A stretch of DNA of 64,000 bases from Hydractinia symbiolongicarpus (lineage: Eukaryota; Cnidaria; Hydrozoa; Anthoathecata; Hydractiniidae), in contig NC_079887.1 of NCBI RefSeq assembly GCF_029227915.1, positions 8,928,001-8,992,000 of the forward strand, read 5' to 3'. How positions within the stretch are numbered: position 1 is the stretch's first letter; each line of letters opens with the position of its first letter. A program made the position numbers and the translations under genes. The notes under the pieces were generated by a model. The model did not search any database. It saw only the letters and a list, made by a program, of their open reading frames with translations, and had not been told where the DNA came from. Positions 24,101 to 34,900 of the stretch are shown piece after piece.

Positions 24101-26211
24101 AAACATTAATTTTTGAAATGTTCAACATATAAAGAATAGAAAGCTGGAAAAAAGTTTCCAACTTTTCTTTTTATCTAGTGAAGATTAAACTTACGGACGT
24201 TTATATATTCTGCCGTTTTTTAACATGCCAATTGAGAATCTCTCGCAACACCAAAATGAGAAATAGTAATTTTGTAAGCAAGAGTCAATGAATATCGAAG
24301 ACCCTGTGGAGGTGCATAAAGCTCAAGATGAAAAATACCCACATATCTTTTTGCATATTCATACATAAAATAGAACTGCTAAAGGCATATATTGCGATAA
24401 AATAAATGTAATTTTTACGTTCTTATTTAAAAAATATGTTTATATGTTTTTTCATCAATTGTGCCTTCTTACCGTATTTTCCGGTATATAACCCGCACAT
24501 CGTATAACCCGCAGCTCAGCTTTTTTAGGGATTTATGAACAAGATGCTATCAGATAGCCCGCACCTTCGTATAACCCGCATAAAATTTCAATCAATGTGT
24601 TTTACCAACCCGCACCTTTGCATCATGTTAAGAAAAATAATCAGCGTATTTTTACTTACCCTAATCATTTTATACTGTGTGTGTGTTCTGTTTTTTCAAG
24701 CTGGAGACAAGTGGGGGACGTTTAAACTCGTGAACCCCAAACACGAGAACCAAGTTTCTGAACTAGCGACTCTCCTATTCTTAACTTCCCTGTCTCCGAT
24801 TGGCGAAGTAATAATGAATTAAAATTAATTTGACAAGTCAATCTTCTGCTAATGCCGGCAGTACCAAATCGGACAATGCTGTTTTCTTTTAATTTTTAAA
24901 CATTAGTTTCAGCCCATAATAACTCTTCCTGCTATTGAACAAACAAACAAATAAAAAACCATTCTATCAGGTTATAAACCTAAAGTAAAATTTCTGTTAA
25001 GTTTTTTTGGCATAAAAATAAACAACAGCGATGTGCGGAACATTCTTTTCTAATGTTTATAGAATTTTTTTATCTATTTATATCTCAGCAATCACAGTGT
25101 GCATGATAAAATGAATGGCGGCAATAAGGAGGAGATAGTTGCGTGTGTCTAATTAATTGTATTTTATATTTATTTTTCATAATTTCACCTGTTGCTCACC
25201 CTCGAAGGTAGCGAAGATAAAAAAGAAAATTATTATTCATACTTTAATTTTAACATTTTTCAAAATTCTTAACAGGAATTAATAATTAAGTCCTGGGCAC
25301 TAGATTGTGAAATACGTGTCAATTAAACCTAAAACTGATACCTGCTATATTGCTTTATTACCAATAGCAAACCATTTCAATGTGCTCAATGTAATTGCAA
25401 AGATATAAATAGATTAGAACTACATTCAACACAAAAGAAAAATGATCTCCAGAATTGTGTTTCAGAGAGAGCTCGTAACATTAACAATGGCAAGCAATAG
25501 AAAGTTAAAGAAAGCAATTTCACTGTGTAAAAAAAAAATTAAATCACGTAGTTGAAGTAAGATTACGTAGATATAGGATCGCGCATGCAGTTATATTAAT
25601 GTACGCATTTTATCCCGTGGGTACTATTTTCTTCATTAAATGTATAAACTTTAAGTTTCACAATAAATGACAGAAAATATAAAACTTATTACATAACCCG
25701 CACCACAATATAACCCGCACCAACGATGGAAGTTGTAAAAATCAACTTATAACCCGGTTATATACCGGAAAATACGGTAATTATCTACCTCTTTGTTTTC
25801 ACATCTGCTTTAATTAAAAAGCTTTAATTAAAAAATGTACATGTTCAATATCACTCGTTCAGCCACTCATTATAAGAAATGGTAAGCAACAAACTAGTGC
25901 TGCTTAAATCAAAGCAACTGCCTAAATTACAAGCACAATATTTTTTCTAAAACAAAAGGTTAGCAGTAAAAAATACTTACATCAGCAGGAAGCAATTTCT
26001 TTAAAACACTTTTCAGCAAATGATCCCCTGTGAATTGATTTCCCACTTCTGGTTTGTCTTGAAAGAATGAGCCAGTGCAGCTTCCAGAGAAAAGAGAAGT
26101 ATTTGCATCCGATTTTTTTGACATTGCAGTGGAAAATCGTTTCATCCATTGAGAATACAAATTCCATTTTCGAAGTTGATTTAAAGCAGAAAACTTTTTA
26201 ATTTGTAACAT
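15186..26211 (-). CDS. AidB-like acyl-CoA dehydrogenase, 15 exons, 619 aa
   Basis: Flavoprotein of the acyl-CoA dehydrogenase superfamily, closest in motifs to bacterial AidB. Exons: 25981-26211, 23637-23869, 21909-22008, 21327-21441, 20798-20940, 20088-20162, 19934-20008, 19664-19758, 18749-18848, 18187-18327, 17368-17460, 17092-17169, 16573-16777, 15378-15444, 15186-15294. All phases close to 620 codons including TGA. Residues 1-30 are basic, free of acidic residues and rich in K/R, S and L, like a mitochondrial targeting peptide. [12 protein letters not shown] (about 173-184), [11 protein letters not shown] (217-227) and YKWFTSA follow the AidB pattern. IWEGTTNI (471-478) has Glu473 where MCAD has its catalytic base. 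[14 protein letters not shown] and a helical C-terminal segment follow. Human-type short/medium-chain ACADs are about 400 aa; this extra length fits AidB (~540 aa) plus a presequence. The substrate is unknown. E. coli AidB also binds DNA, but nothing here shows that property. Exon 9 uses the unusual donor GTTGGT. Confidence 0.92.
22315..23402. mobile_element. Non-autonomous TIR element, PIF/Harbinger-like, 1.09 kb
   Basis: The left terminus GGGATCGTCTCAAAATGTTC and the inverted right terminus GGGACCGTCTCAAAATCTTC differ at two of the first 20 bases. TAA flanks both ends (22312-22314 and 23403-23405), fitting the 3-bp TWA target duplication of PIF/Harbinger elements. The interior has no transposase frame. 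It is made of ATACGAACTT-type repeats and a 53-bp tandem array. It lies in intron 2 of the AidB-like gene, and the tandem-duplication breakpoint (22573) is inside it. Confidence 0.8.
22741..23052. repeat. 53-bp tandem repeat, about six copies
   Basis: Copies recur at GCGATCTTTT near 22758, 22811, 22864 (diverged), 22917, 22970 and 23022 (diverged), each followed by TTTCTACGATCC and CGTTTTCATGATTTTTAA. The array is internal to the TIR element, as in many non-autonomous DNA transposons that carry subterminal or internal satellites. Confidence 0.85.
24471..25778. mobile_element. TIR element with ACCGTATTTTCCGG ends, 1.3 kb
   Basis: The left end ACCGTATTTTCCGGTATA and the right end (25757-25778 reversed) match over about 22 bp. 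Inside both ends are repeats of TATAACCCGCAC. The inner open frame at 24535-24822 resembles nothing I know and holds one hydrophobic stretch; it is probably chance. A TA dinucleotide at each edge may be the target duplication. It sits in intron 1 of the AidB-like gene. Confidence 0.75.
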
Positions 26212-28445
26212 ATTTTAACTGTAATTTATATGACGTATTAAAACAAACATTGTAGTACAAATTAATAACATTACAGTTTCAGGAGAGGACTTTACATGTA
26301 TATACCATATTTTTGGAACTGTAAGTAAACCTATCAGAAAATTAAATGCATTATATATAACAAAAACATTAATAAAAAAAAATTAAAACAATTTAAATAT
26401 AAGAAGATGATCCGATGGTTACCCACATGTAATCATTACGCAGATACTTAGAGGACGATTTTTGCTTTTGAAAACATCTGAAATATACAGAAATAAACAA
26501 AACAATAAATACTACAATGTTAGCCCTAGAACCTCAAATATGACAAACCAATTTAATAAAAACCACAAAAAAATCCAAGTCTCTTGAAGTACTTTGCAAA
26601 TCTCTATTTTTAAATTTGTGACTACCGCATTATGCATGCTCAAAAGTACAATCAAAATATGACCAGCCATTGGCTATTCATAAAACCGTGGGTGTATATT
26701 TTCTGGGGCAGTGGTAGTCACCAAAACTATGCAAAACAAATTGTGACGATAATGAATGTTACTAATTTAATCATTACACATGATTTAAATGTTTAAGAAA
26801 AGCTGTTCCAATGCTTACAATAAAAAAATACCTCCTTACTTATAATAGCCCTGTGTACAAGGTTGACAAGATCATACCCATATGTACATCTATATAATAA
26901 TACGCTAGGTGTGTCTGTGACAGGCAAAGTAGATGTCTTCATTTTTCTTTGATGTTGCTGAAAAATGCATGTCTATTATGTTAAATTTTCTGATGTTAGG
27001 CGCGACGTCAATAATAATACTTTACGTCAATATCCTATATTAAATTGATAAAGCCATAACAATGCACCTAAAACTTTAAGGCAAAATAACTTGGAAACAA
27101 AGTGGCGACATCAAAAATTTTTCACAGCGTGGGTAACTAGGGACCACCTGGGACTAATGTGGGTAAGTTTCCCAAACCTGGATCCCCGAATCTGTTTCGA
27201 AATGAATGGGTTGATGACGTCATCAAAAAAATTTCAAACCCTAATACCTCTGCAACCATTTGTCAAAAGTACATGATCCTATACATTTTCTTGATCAGTA
27301 CTTCAAGATCTATACGATGAAGGCAATGTGTATACAATTTTCTAAAAAAAGAATTTTGGTTTAGATGGGCCATTGCTGACGTCAGCGAAATTTTTAAACC
27401 CTTATATGTCATTATCTACTCATCACAAGCACATGATCATATACATTTTCTTGATCAGCAGTTTAAGCTCTACACAATAGAGGCAGCATGGAAACAAGGT
27501 TCCATTTTTTGGGGGGATGGGTTGCTGACGTCATCAAAATTCAAATGACGCTTCTTTTTCATTTTTATCCTGCCTCAGTGGATTTTTCCACGGGCTTTAT
27601 CGACTAGTATTTTAATATTTCTAATAATTCTAAGTACCCTTCCACAATATCATTATGTCACCTTTGAGCAAAAAATTGTAGATTGTGGGTGTCACGCATG
27701 ATACACGATACACAATTTGAGTATCTTCTTCGCTTCTTCAGGCCTTGTTATGAATTAAAGACTTTGCAACCAACAAAGTCTTTTTGTAATATTAAAGCGT
27801 AAAGTCTAGAATTTGGCGGAGAACATGGCAGCAACATTGAAGAAATATTTTTTCAATAAAATAGGGACCTAAAAAAGATTTGCCAACAAGGTGATTAAGC
27901 ATAATATAATCAAGATCTGAGTAGCATCCATGTCCTTTGCAGGCACACAAGACTTATCTTTCTCGCAACATGTAAGATCAGTCCTACAGTTAGAAACCAC
28001 TCCCAGTCCATTATGCGTCATATTAGGTGCGCGGTCGCGAGCGCGCACCTTGGCACGCTCCTAAAATGTGTTAGATGAGTGAAAAATAACTCGGCTAAAA
28101 TATAAATTTATTTCTTAGGTGCGTGAACAATCACGCTCCTAATTAAAACTGTTGCGAGTAATAATTCTTAGAAATCACATCACGGAAAGAAAAAAGAAAA
28201 AAAATGCGAGACTGCAAAATTTTTCTTTTAAATAAGGTCATGCGATGTCTAGAATATTAAAGAAGAAAAAGATTTGCGTGTTCGAAAGTAAATCAGGAAA
28301 ACTCATTGATCACTTTTTGAATGAACAGGTAAAACCCATTGATCATTTTTTTGAATAAAAAGGTAAAAACGGTAAAACTTCTTTCAAAAGAAAAAGAAGC
28401 AGAAATAAATTTCTTAGAGTACAGAATTGCGAGTAGCGTGGAGAG
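26212..28445. other. Upstream region of the AidB-like gene and repeats
   Basis: The promoter of the minus-strand dehydrogenase should lie just above 26211, but no TATA box or other site is convincing. 26880-27600 is repeat DNA (see separate entry). Near 28024-28050 is a GC-rich hairpin (AGGTGCGCG...CGCGCACCT). At 28299-28367 a ~34-bp motif (CTCATTGATCAC..) is tandemly doubled. No gene is seen before 28446. Confidence 0.5.
27180..27560. repeat. Diverged ~140-bp direct repeats with CATGATC..TACATTTTCTTGATCA
   Basis: The block with TGACGTCATC, CATGATCCTATACATTTTCTTGATCAG and TCTATACGAT recurs at about 27200, 27370 and 27520 in altered form. A more decayed relative (CATGACACTATACTTTATATTTTAATCAG) lies at 7163-7215 and 21799-21851 in the duplicated region, so this is a dispersed family. 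Confidence 0.6.
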
Positions 28446-28682
28446 ATGGCAACTGTAAAGGGAAATAGTTTGGCCTTAAAAACCTTTTTAAATTATGATG
28501 TGTCAGATGTAATTGGCTATAAAACCATTGAAAAAGACGGCACAAAAGTTGTTAATTTTGTGTGGTGTAAGATCTGTGCCAAATTTAAAAAGCAGATACA
28601 AAATTGTTCTACGATAAAAGGGACAGCAAAAACCACAATCCAGGCATATATTGAAGGAACAAGTTTTGTGACGAAGTATCAG
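28446..28682 (+). CDS. Single exon with BED-type zinc-finger start, hAT-transposase-like
   Basis: An open frame of 79 codons from ATG 28446 ends at a good donor (CAG/GTATGC). The peptide has FVWCKICAKF near residues 38-47, as in BED-finger proteins derived from hAT transposases, then basic residues and the stretch YIEGTSFVTKYQ. In that family the Cys pair is followed by a downstream His/Cys pair, which would fall in a later exon; I could not find it before 31 kb. This may be the first exon of a gene broken by the element at 29631-31005, or a lone fragment. Function is unknown. Confidence 0.4.
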
Positions 28683-28786
28683 GTATGCATTATTTCTTTA
28701 TTGGTATGATTAAACAAGGACAGTCAAGCACCGTTCTTCGTGGTTATAGTTTCTGACCTAATTAAATAAATGTTCGGATAATACAG

Positions 28787-28884
28787 TGGCAAAAGTCTGA
28801 CTGAAACTAGTGGTACTCTTACCGAACTTTTCGTTGTTGAAAAATGGGGATAAACACGAAAGGAAAGTCAGTCAGACTTTTGGT
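28787..28884. repeat. Short inverted repeat around AAAAGTCTGACTGA
   Basis: AAAAGTCTGACTGA (about 28789) is reversed at TCAGTCAGACTTTT (about 28870). GTCAGTCGGGTGAC-like repeats occur again near 29580 and, in diverged form, at 56010. No gene is seen between 28683 and 29630. Confidence 0.5.
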
Positions 28885-29659
28885 CCTTGTCTAAAGCCCA
28901 ATTAAAATCTTTTCTCTTTGAACATTATTTTAGTAACTATGTATAATTATGCTTTTTCTGCATCCAACATTAAAATACCACTCTATTACTATCAATACCA
29001 TGACTCCTAAGGGTACGTATTGCTATCACCAATCCTTCCCTGTACTGTGTCAATCTCCTGCTGAATCGTTGGTTCCTGTTGATTTATTGAAAATCCCATC
29101 GCTTTCCATATAGGCTTTGTAGCCCTGCTAATTCTATGGTTTTCCCTATGGTTTTCTCTGTGTCGATGTTCTGCCTAATCTTAGGCCACCGTCGAAAATA
29201 TGTTTGGCGTCATTTGTAATTACAAAAGTGAGTCGTTCGGTCGGTCGGATAAAAACTTTTCCCAAAAATTAAAAAAATAATATATTTCGCAGCCCTATTT
29301 TGTTATTCATTTTTAATGTACGCCAGCTGTATTTTTAGCCTCTGTTTCAATGTTGTTCCCATGGTTTTCACTTGTATTGCCGTATAAATGCAAAGCATGA
29401 AAATATAGCACTGAGTAGCGCAGCGCAGTCCCCTATCCAAATATCATTCTGACGTAAAAACCGTAATTCGAAGACCTCTTAAAAGGTAAATGGTGGATTT
29501 TGTTGTGTGTCGAAGATTGTTTGGTTCATTTTTTACAAATTTACTGACTCCCCGACTTGACTTTCGCCTTTCAAAGTGAGTCAGTCGGGTGACGCTAACC
29601 AATTATATTTTTCAGGGTGGCCTTAGGATACTGCCCAATCTTTGGATGTAAAAATGCCA

Positions 29660-29691
29660 AGTCTTAAGACTGGCCGGCCAGTCTTAAGACT
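29660..29691. repeat. Perfect 32-bp palindrome
   Basis: AGTCTTAAGACTGGCC is followed directly by its exact reverse complement, with no spacer. Each half also contains the smaller palindrome AGTCTTAAGACT. It is the subterminal part of the left TIR of the surrounding element. Confidence 0.95.
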
Positions 29692-29910
29692 AGGCAAGGC
29701 ATCACAAGATTAAGCAGGAGACCATGACTTTAGACTTTAGACTTGATGACTTTTAAATTTTAAAGAAGGGATGTGCCACATAAGCTCTGTTGTTTGCAAG
29801 ACCCAACAACCATTCTCAGGCACATTAAAACATCATATTTGGGATATAAGATAAACAAAAAACAAAAAACTGTTGAATTGACCAAGCCAGTTTTTGGGCA
29901 TAGTAAAAAT

Positions 29911-30377
29911 CGTAGCTAGCTACATAGCTACACATTTTTTTATAAGCAACTGGTTGCTACAAAACTGAGGCTGAAATATGGGCAAAAATTAAGCAACTGC
30001 CCAGGCTGCATTTTGGCAGAGTGGTAAGCAGTCTTCCACAAGAAGAATCTGTACAACAAAATTCCGAAAACATCATCATAACCCTCCTCTGTTCTTGATA
30101 TTTACTAAATCAGAATTTTTTTCCCACATTTTTATTTAGTAAAATAAAAAATATTTGGATGTTGATTTACCCTATTTGATGCTATTTTAAACTCATTGTC
30201 TGTGTCTGCATTTTAACTTGCTCAATGAGATTCAAGGTTATATTATAGATGCATTTGTACAGATGAAGCAACCATTAAGCAACTTTGAGGCTGAAATTGC
30301 AAAAAGGCCTTAGCAGCCCCAGGCTGAACCGAAAAATGCAGTTGCTTATAAAAAAAAATCGTGTATAGCTACTACGT
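29911..30377. mobile_element. Nested inverted-repeat element, ~470 bp
   Basis: The left arm begins near CGTAGCTAGCTACATAGC and runs to TTTATAAGCAACT (29952). The right arm (30339-30377) is its reverse complement with a few differences. GAGGCTGAAAT and CCCAGGCTG are doubled inside. No coding capacity is seen. Confidence 0.6.
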
Positions 30378-31482
30378 ATTATACATTCGACATTATACAG
30401 CTCGTAGTGACCAAATTTTTTAAAAAAAGGTTTATATATAAAGAATCAGATGAATCGTTAACTGTTAACTTCATTTTGAATAAGACGTTTTGCTAGCTAG
30501 CTAACATGCGTTCCTACGGCTCTCCATCGTTTTACAATATCTGAAAAAAGGAGGTAAAAATCGTGTTTTTATGACAGTTTGTTAGAGACGAAAGTGTGTT
30601 TTCTCCAGTTTTTTAACTTCCGGCGTATCAATTTTTTTTCAAATTTTCAGGAAACGGTAATAAAAATAAGATTCAACTTATGTGTACTTTTTATTAAAAA
30701 CAAAACACGGCAAGAAAAGTTATCACGAAAAAACATGTGTACTCTTTACTTTAAGTGTGATGTTTACGCAAAATAAGCTGTGATGGAGTGTTAGTTTTCC
30801 CGAATTATCGTAAAGGTGTATTTAAAGTTCCTTTTAAGAGGTACAGCCTAAAATTGTCACTGTTCTCTTTGTTTTCCACAATTGCTCTAAGATTGAACAT
30901 GCATGTCTATGGTTTGGTCAGTCCAGTAAGACTGGCTACCCATTTGTCACCATCAGAAGATTGGCCTGGCCAGTCTTAAGACGGGGCACGTTCCAAGATT
31001 GGGCAGAACATATATATTACCTGAAAAACGAAAACAGTTATATTTATATATATTTAAAACATAGCTATAGTAACTGTTATAACTATTTATGAGGTCTGTG
31101 TGCAATTTCTCAGTAAATTATTTTAACTAAAAATGTAAACGCTAATACACGAAAAATATATCTATCGAAATATCTATCTACTGTCTACAAGTGCGCTAAA
31201 GGATTGCACTTCTGCTCACTACAATTAGCATGAGCAAATCTTGCAGTTCAGCTACATATTACAGTATGCAATAAAAGTAACTACTACGACTAAAACGAGA
31301 AACATAAAATAGATAAACAACAACAAAAATGAATCAGAATTAGGTGCAAAACATGTTGAAGGAGCAACCAACAGCGCACGTGTAAAAGTTTCACTGAAAT
31401 TGTGCCATGTGTAAGTTTCACGGGTGGTGTAATATACCCGAACGCCCATCCTCCCAGCGGGCGGCAAGAAAGTACCAGACGA

Positions 31483-31625
31483 GCATGCGAATCTTTATTA
31501 TGGCACATCCGTTTGAAAAATCCAGGGAGAAACATTCTCAACAGAGAATATTTCACCTCGAATCGGACCACATTTCCTGTTAAAACATGGACACAAGGAT
31601 ATGATAAAGATTCACCTGTACAATT
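31483..31625. repeat. Palindromic element related to the composite at 38.2 kb
   Basis: It starts GAATCTTTATTATGGCACATC and ends with GATATGATAAAGATTCACC, an imperfect inverted repeat. The internal ATTCTCAACAGAGAAT matches 38190-38205. It lies about 330 bp upstream of the OSBP start codon. Confidence 0.65.
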
Positions 31626-31953
31626 TTGATATATAAAATTCCAAAGAAATAAATTTATTTCTTTTCTTCTTAAATATTCGCGCGCGAAAAGAAAGTTTTA
31701 TTTGGGTTGCCGACCGCCACTCTCGTTGTTATTTTTTTCTCGTTTAACGTAAAATCTTACTGCAAGCGGAGAACCTTTGGGTTGAAATAAACAAAACCAC
31801 AAAACAAAAGTTGTGCTTGTGCTTGTCATATTCTGTTCGTGTTCTTTAACCGGAAATCAGTCATCTTAGCTGTAGGTGAACATTCCAGAGTACAGCTAGC
31901 AATTTATATTTTTTTAAAATGACAAGTTAGGCTGAGAAAACTTTAGAGGAAAG

Positions 31954-34900
31954 ATGCCTGATGGTCGTGTTTGCCCTGATCAATTCAGGGGACACTTATG
32001 GAAATGGACAAATTATATTAAGGGATACCAAAAGCGATGGTTTGTCCTATCTAATGGCTTGTTATCATATTACAGGTAATCATTTTTGCATTTAATTTAA
32101 AAGAAAAAGGCTGCTGGGGGCATAATAGCTAGCTAGCTATACCATACCTTCCATCATATTAAATAGATAGATGTGCATATTTTACTTGGCTAGCCTTGCA
32201 AATATTAAGGGATATACCCTGCATATTATTTCCAGGATTGGCCATGGCTTTGATGGGGAGTCCTGGAGTATTTAATGCTTTCTTTGAGCTACGCAAACTT
32301 AATTAGGGTCAGCGCTCTACCAGACACAACATCTTACAATCAGTCAGATAGCACAGCAAATTGGGATATCATAAACTAATTAGACTAATTGCCATATTAA
32401 GAGAGGAATTCCTAACCTAACTTGGCTATGCTATCCTAATTGGGCTATAAAATTTTTTAAAAGCAAAAAAATCACCATTAAGGGGCCTTCAAAATATTTT
32501 TTCGAGCCCCGTTAGCGGGATATCGCTGCTAAGATTCAGACCCCCTGCCCCTCTCTTTTAGCGGATTTCCGTCTGTGAAATACACACATTCGGATAAATT
32601 TTTGGAAGGCTCAGGGGCGTGTTTTGTAGATAAAAGTTATCGGAATTGATGAAAAGAGAAATTATGCTCACGGACGACGAAGAATGTTCAGGCCACAAAC
32701 AAATTTTTAAAATTTCTCAATCCTTAGCAGATTTTTTTTTCAAGCTTCAGACCCCTCCCTCCCCCCCTTAGCGGCCATATCCCGCTAACGGGGCCCGAAA
32801 AAAATTTTAGAAGGCCCCTAACGTGGTGGCATTTTTATTTCACTCTCTTTGTGCAACCAAATTTCAAAACTTTGATATTTGAAAAAATCGTCGCATTTGT
32901 ATGACAGAACTAAATGATGTTGACCAAAATCGGCAAAATATTTTGCGCATAGTCTAATTAGCTTTTTATGGCCTAACTAGAAGATTTTTCCGGCCAAACA
33001 TCGATACACGATCCACTATGTTAGGTGTCCTGATTCCAGTACTGTAGGTAATGTGCGTCTTAAGGTAAGCTCTTTTAACTGGATAATATTTTGAACACAG
33101 ATATTAATAGAGACTTCCGTGTAAACGATTTGAGAAAAGAAGAAGCAGCTTTTAGTATTTTTTCACATAAAAATACTGGCAGTAGTTATGACGATTTTCA
33201 CGATTTCTTGAATCTGCATATAAATAAATTTGTATTCTTAGGCCTAGGCCTAACACGAGATTCACTGTAGATTGTTGGTAAAAATATATTCTACAAATGA
33301 ATAAACAATCTACAGAAACAAAAACAATTTATTAACTTAATCAAGATTTTTAAAATACAAAGTATTGCTAAAAATTTAAAGCTTCTGCTGATCATTGATT
33401 GGTCATTGCCTTTTACTTGATGCACTGTTTATGTGTAAGCTATATTTAATTCAACATAATTCAGATGTGAAAGATATAAAATATAGAATAAGAATCTTTG
33501 TTTTTAAAAATGCTTTTTATTAGATCTCCTGCTCTTTTTATGTGTAAGCTATATTTAATTCAACATAATTCAGATGTGAAAGATATAAAATATAGAATAA
33601 GAATCTTTGTTTTTAAAAATGCTTTTTATTAGATCTCCTGCTGAGATGAATCACACATGTCGTGGTACAATCAATCTGGCTGGTGCATATATAGATACAG
33701 TTGATTCGTGTTCGTTTGTAACCAACGGAGGAAGCCAAGTGTGGCATTTAAGGGCTGGTTCTGAAGTTGAACGACAAAGATGGGTTACAGCACTTGAGTT
33801 AGCTAAAGTTAAAGCTATTAAAAGTTTAGCTTCAGGTTGGTGCTATGTTTTCAATGGATTGATGCCTTCTTATAAAGGCAAGTGATATCTTCCTGAGTTT
33901 TTACTTTGTTCTTGACTATAAGAACATTACTAGTATTTGACCTCATTTTGTTCTTTATGGATTTCGTTGTTTTGTTAAGGATGCAGCTCTATAATCAGGA
34001 TCATTCACAATCACACCAATGGGAATACTATTTACAGTTACTGTAAAGCCAGATTTTCATTTTAAAAAATGTAACAAAATCAGTTGATCTGATTAGACAA
34101 GCTTGATTTTCGATATGTGTCGATACAAGAAAAATTGGATTTAATTCAACATTTTTCTCATAGTACACCTATTAAAAATTATAAAAAAACAAAAGAATAA
34201 TAAACAATAGTTATTTTAAACCAAAATAATACAGTATATGGTATGTTGTATTTATTTATATTCACAAGAAAAACAATTATCTGTATAGCTTAGAGAGAAT
34301 TGCAAAAGAATTCATTAGAAAATACAGGCTTGCCTTGCTCTTTATTATATTATTGCAAAATTTAGCTCCTTCTTTGTATCAGTATGTTTGAATCAATACA
34401 TTCAATGAAACATGCATTTCGCAGAAAAGATACTTATTATAATATGCAATTAACTGCTGTAGTTCCCAATAAAAACACAAACTTGGAGTAGAAAATTTAT
34501 TTCAATTTTGTAAGAATAAACTGAGGATAATTTGGCGGAATCGGGTGAGGATGCTAGGCTGAAGAGAAGATATTGTCTCAAGCTGTTCCCAATAAATTCG
34601 CTCTTCTCCACTACATCCGGAACTCTTCTCCTAGTAGTGTTTTCTGGCTTAACTAATCTCTCAATCACATCCGGAGGTCCTCTCCTGTGATTCCATTTCC
34701 ACTATCATACCTCACAAGACCCTACTCTTTATGAGCTCTAGCTCTTTTGCATTTCACACCTGTTATTAACCTCTTGGTGCACCACCTCTGACTGTCAGCG
34801 CCGCATCCCCTTGCTGTTATTTCCCCAGTCATCTGTCCTGCTCGCGTGGTGCACCGTCGTTCATCTCCTCGCACCTGTACTTAATTCACCATACTCTTCT

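Larger units (their letters stand above)
29631..31005. mobile_element. Non-autonomous TIR element, 1.38 kb, with palindromic ends
   Basis: The left end CTGCCCAATCTTTGGA and the right end (reverse complement CTGCCCAATCTTGGAA) match. About 20 bp further in both read GTCTTAAGACTGGCC. TIR similarity covers roughly 50 bp. There is no transposase frame inside. The target duplication is not clear. A second inverted-repeat element (29911-30377) is nested within. Confidence 0.75.

Noticed and set aside
24535-24822. 95-codon open frame with a hydrophobic segment inside the ACCGTATTTT element
   Set aside because: No transposase motif is present, and the start lies within the repeated terminal region; probably chance.
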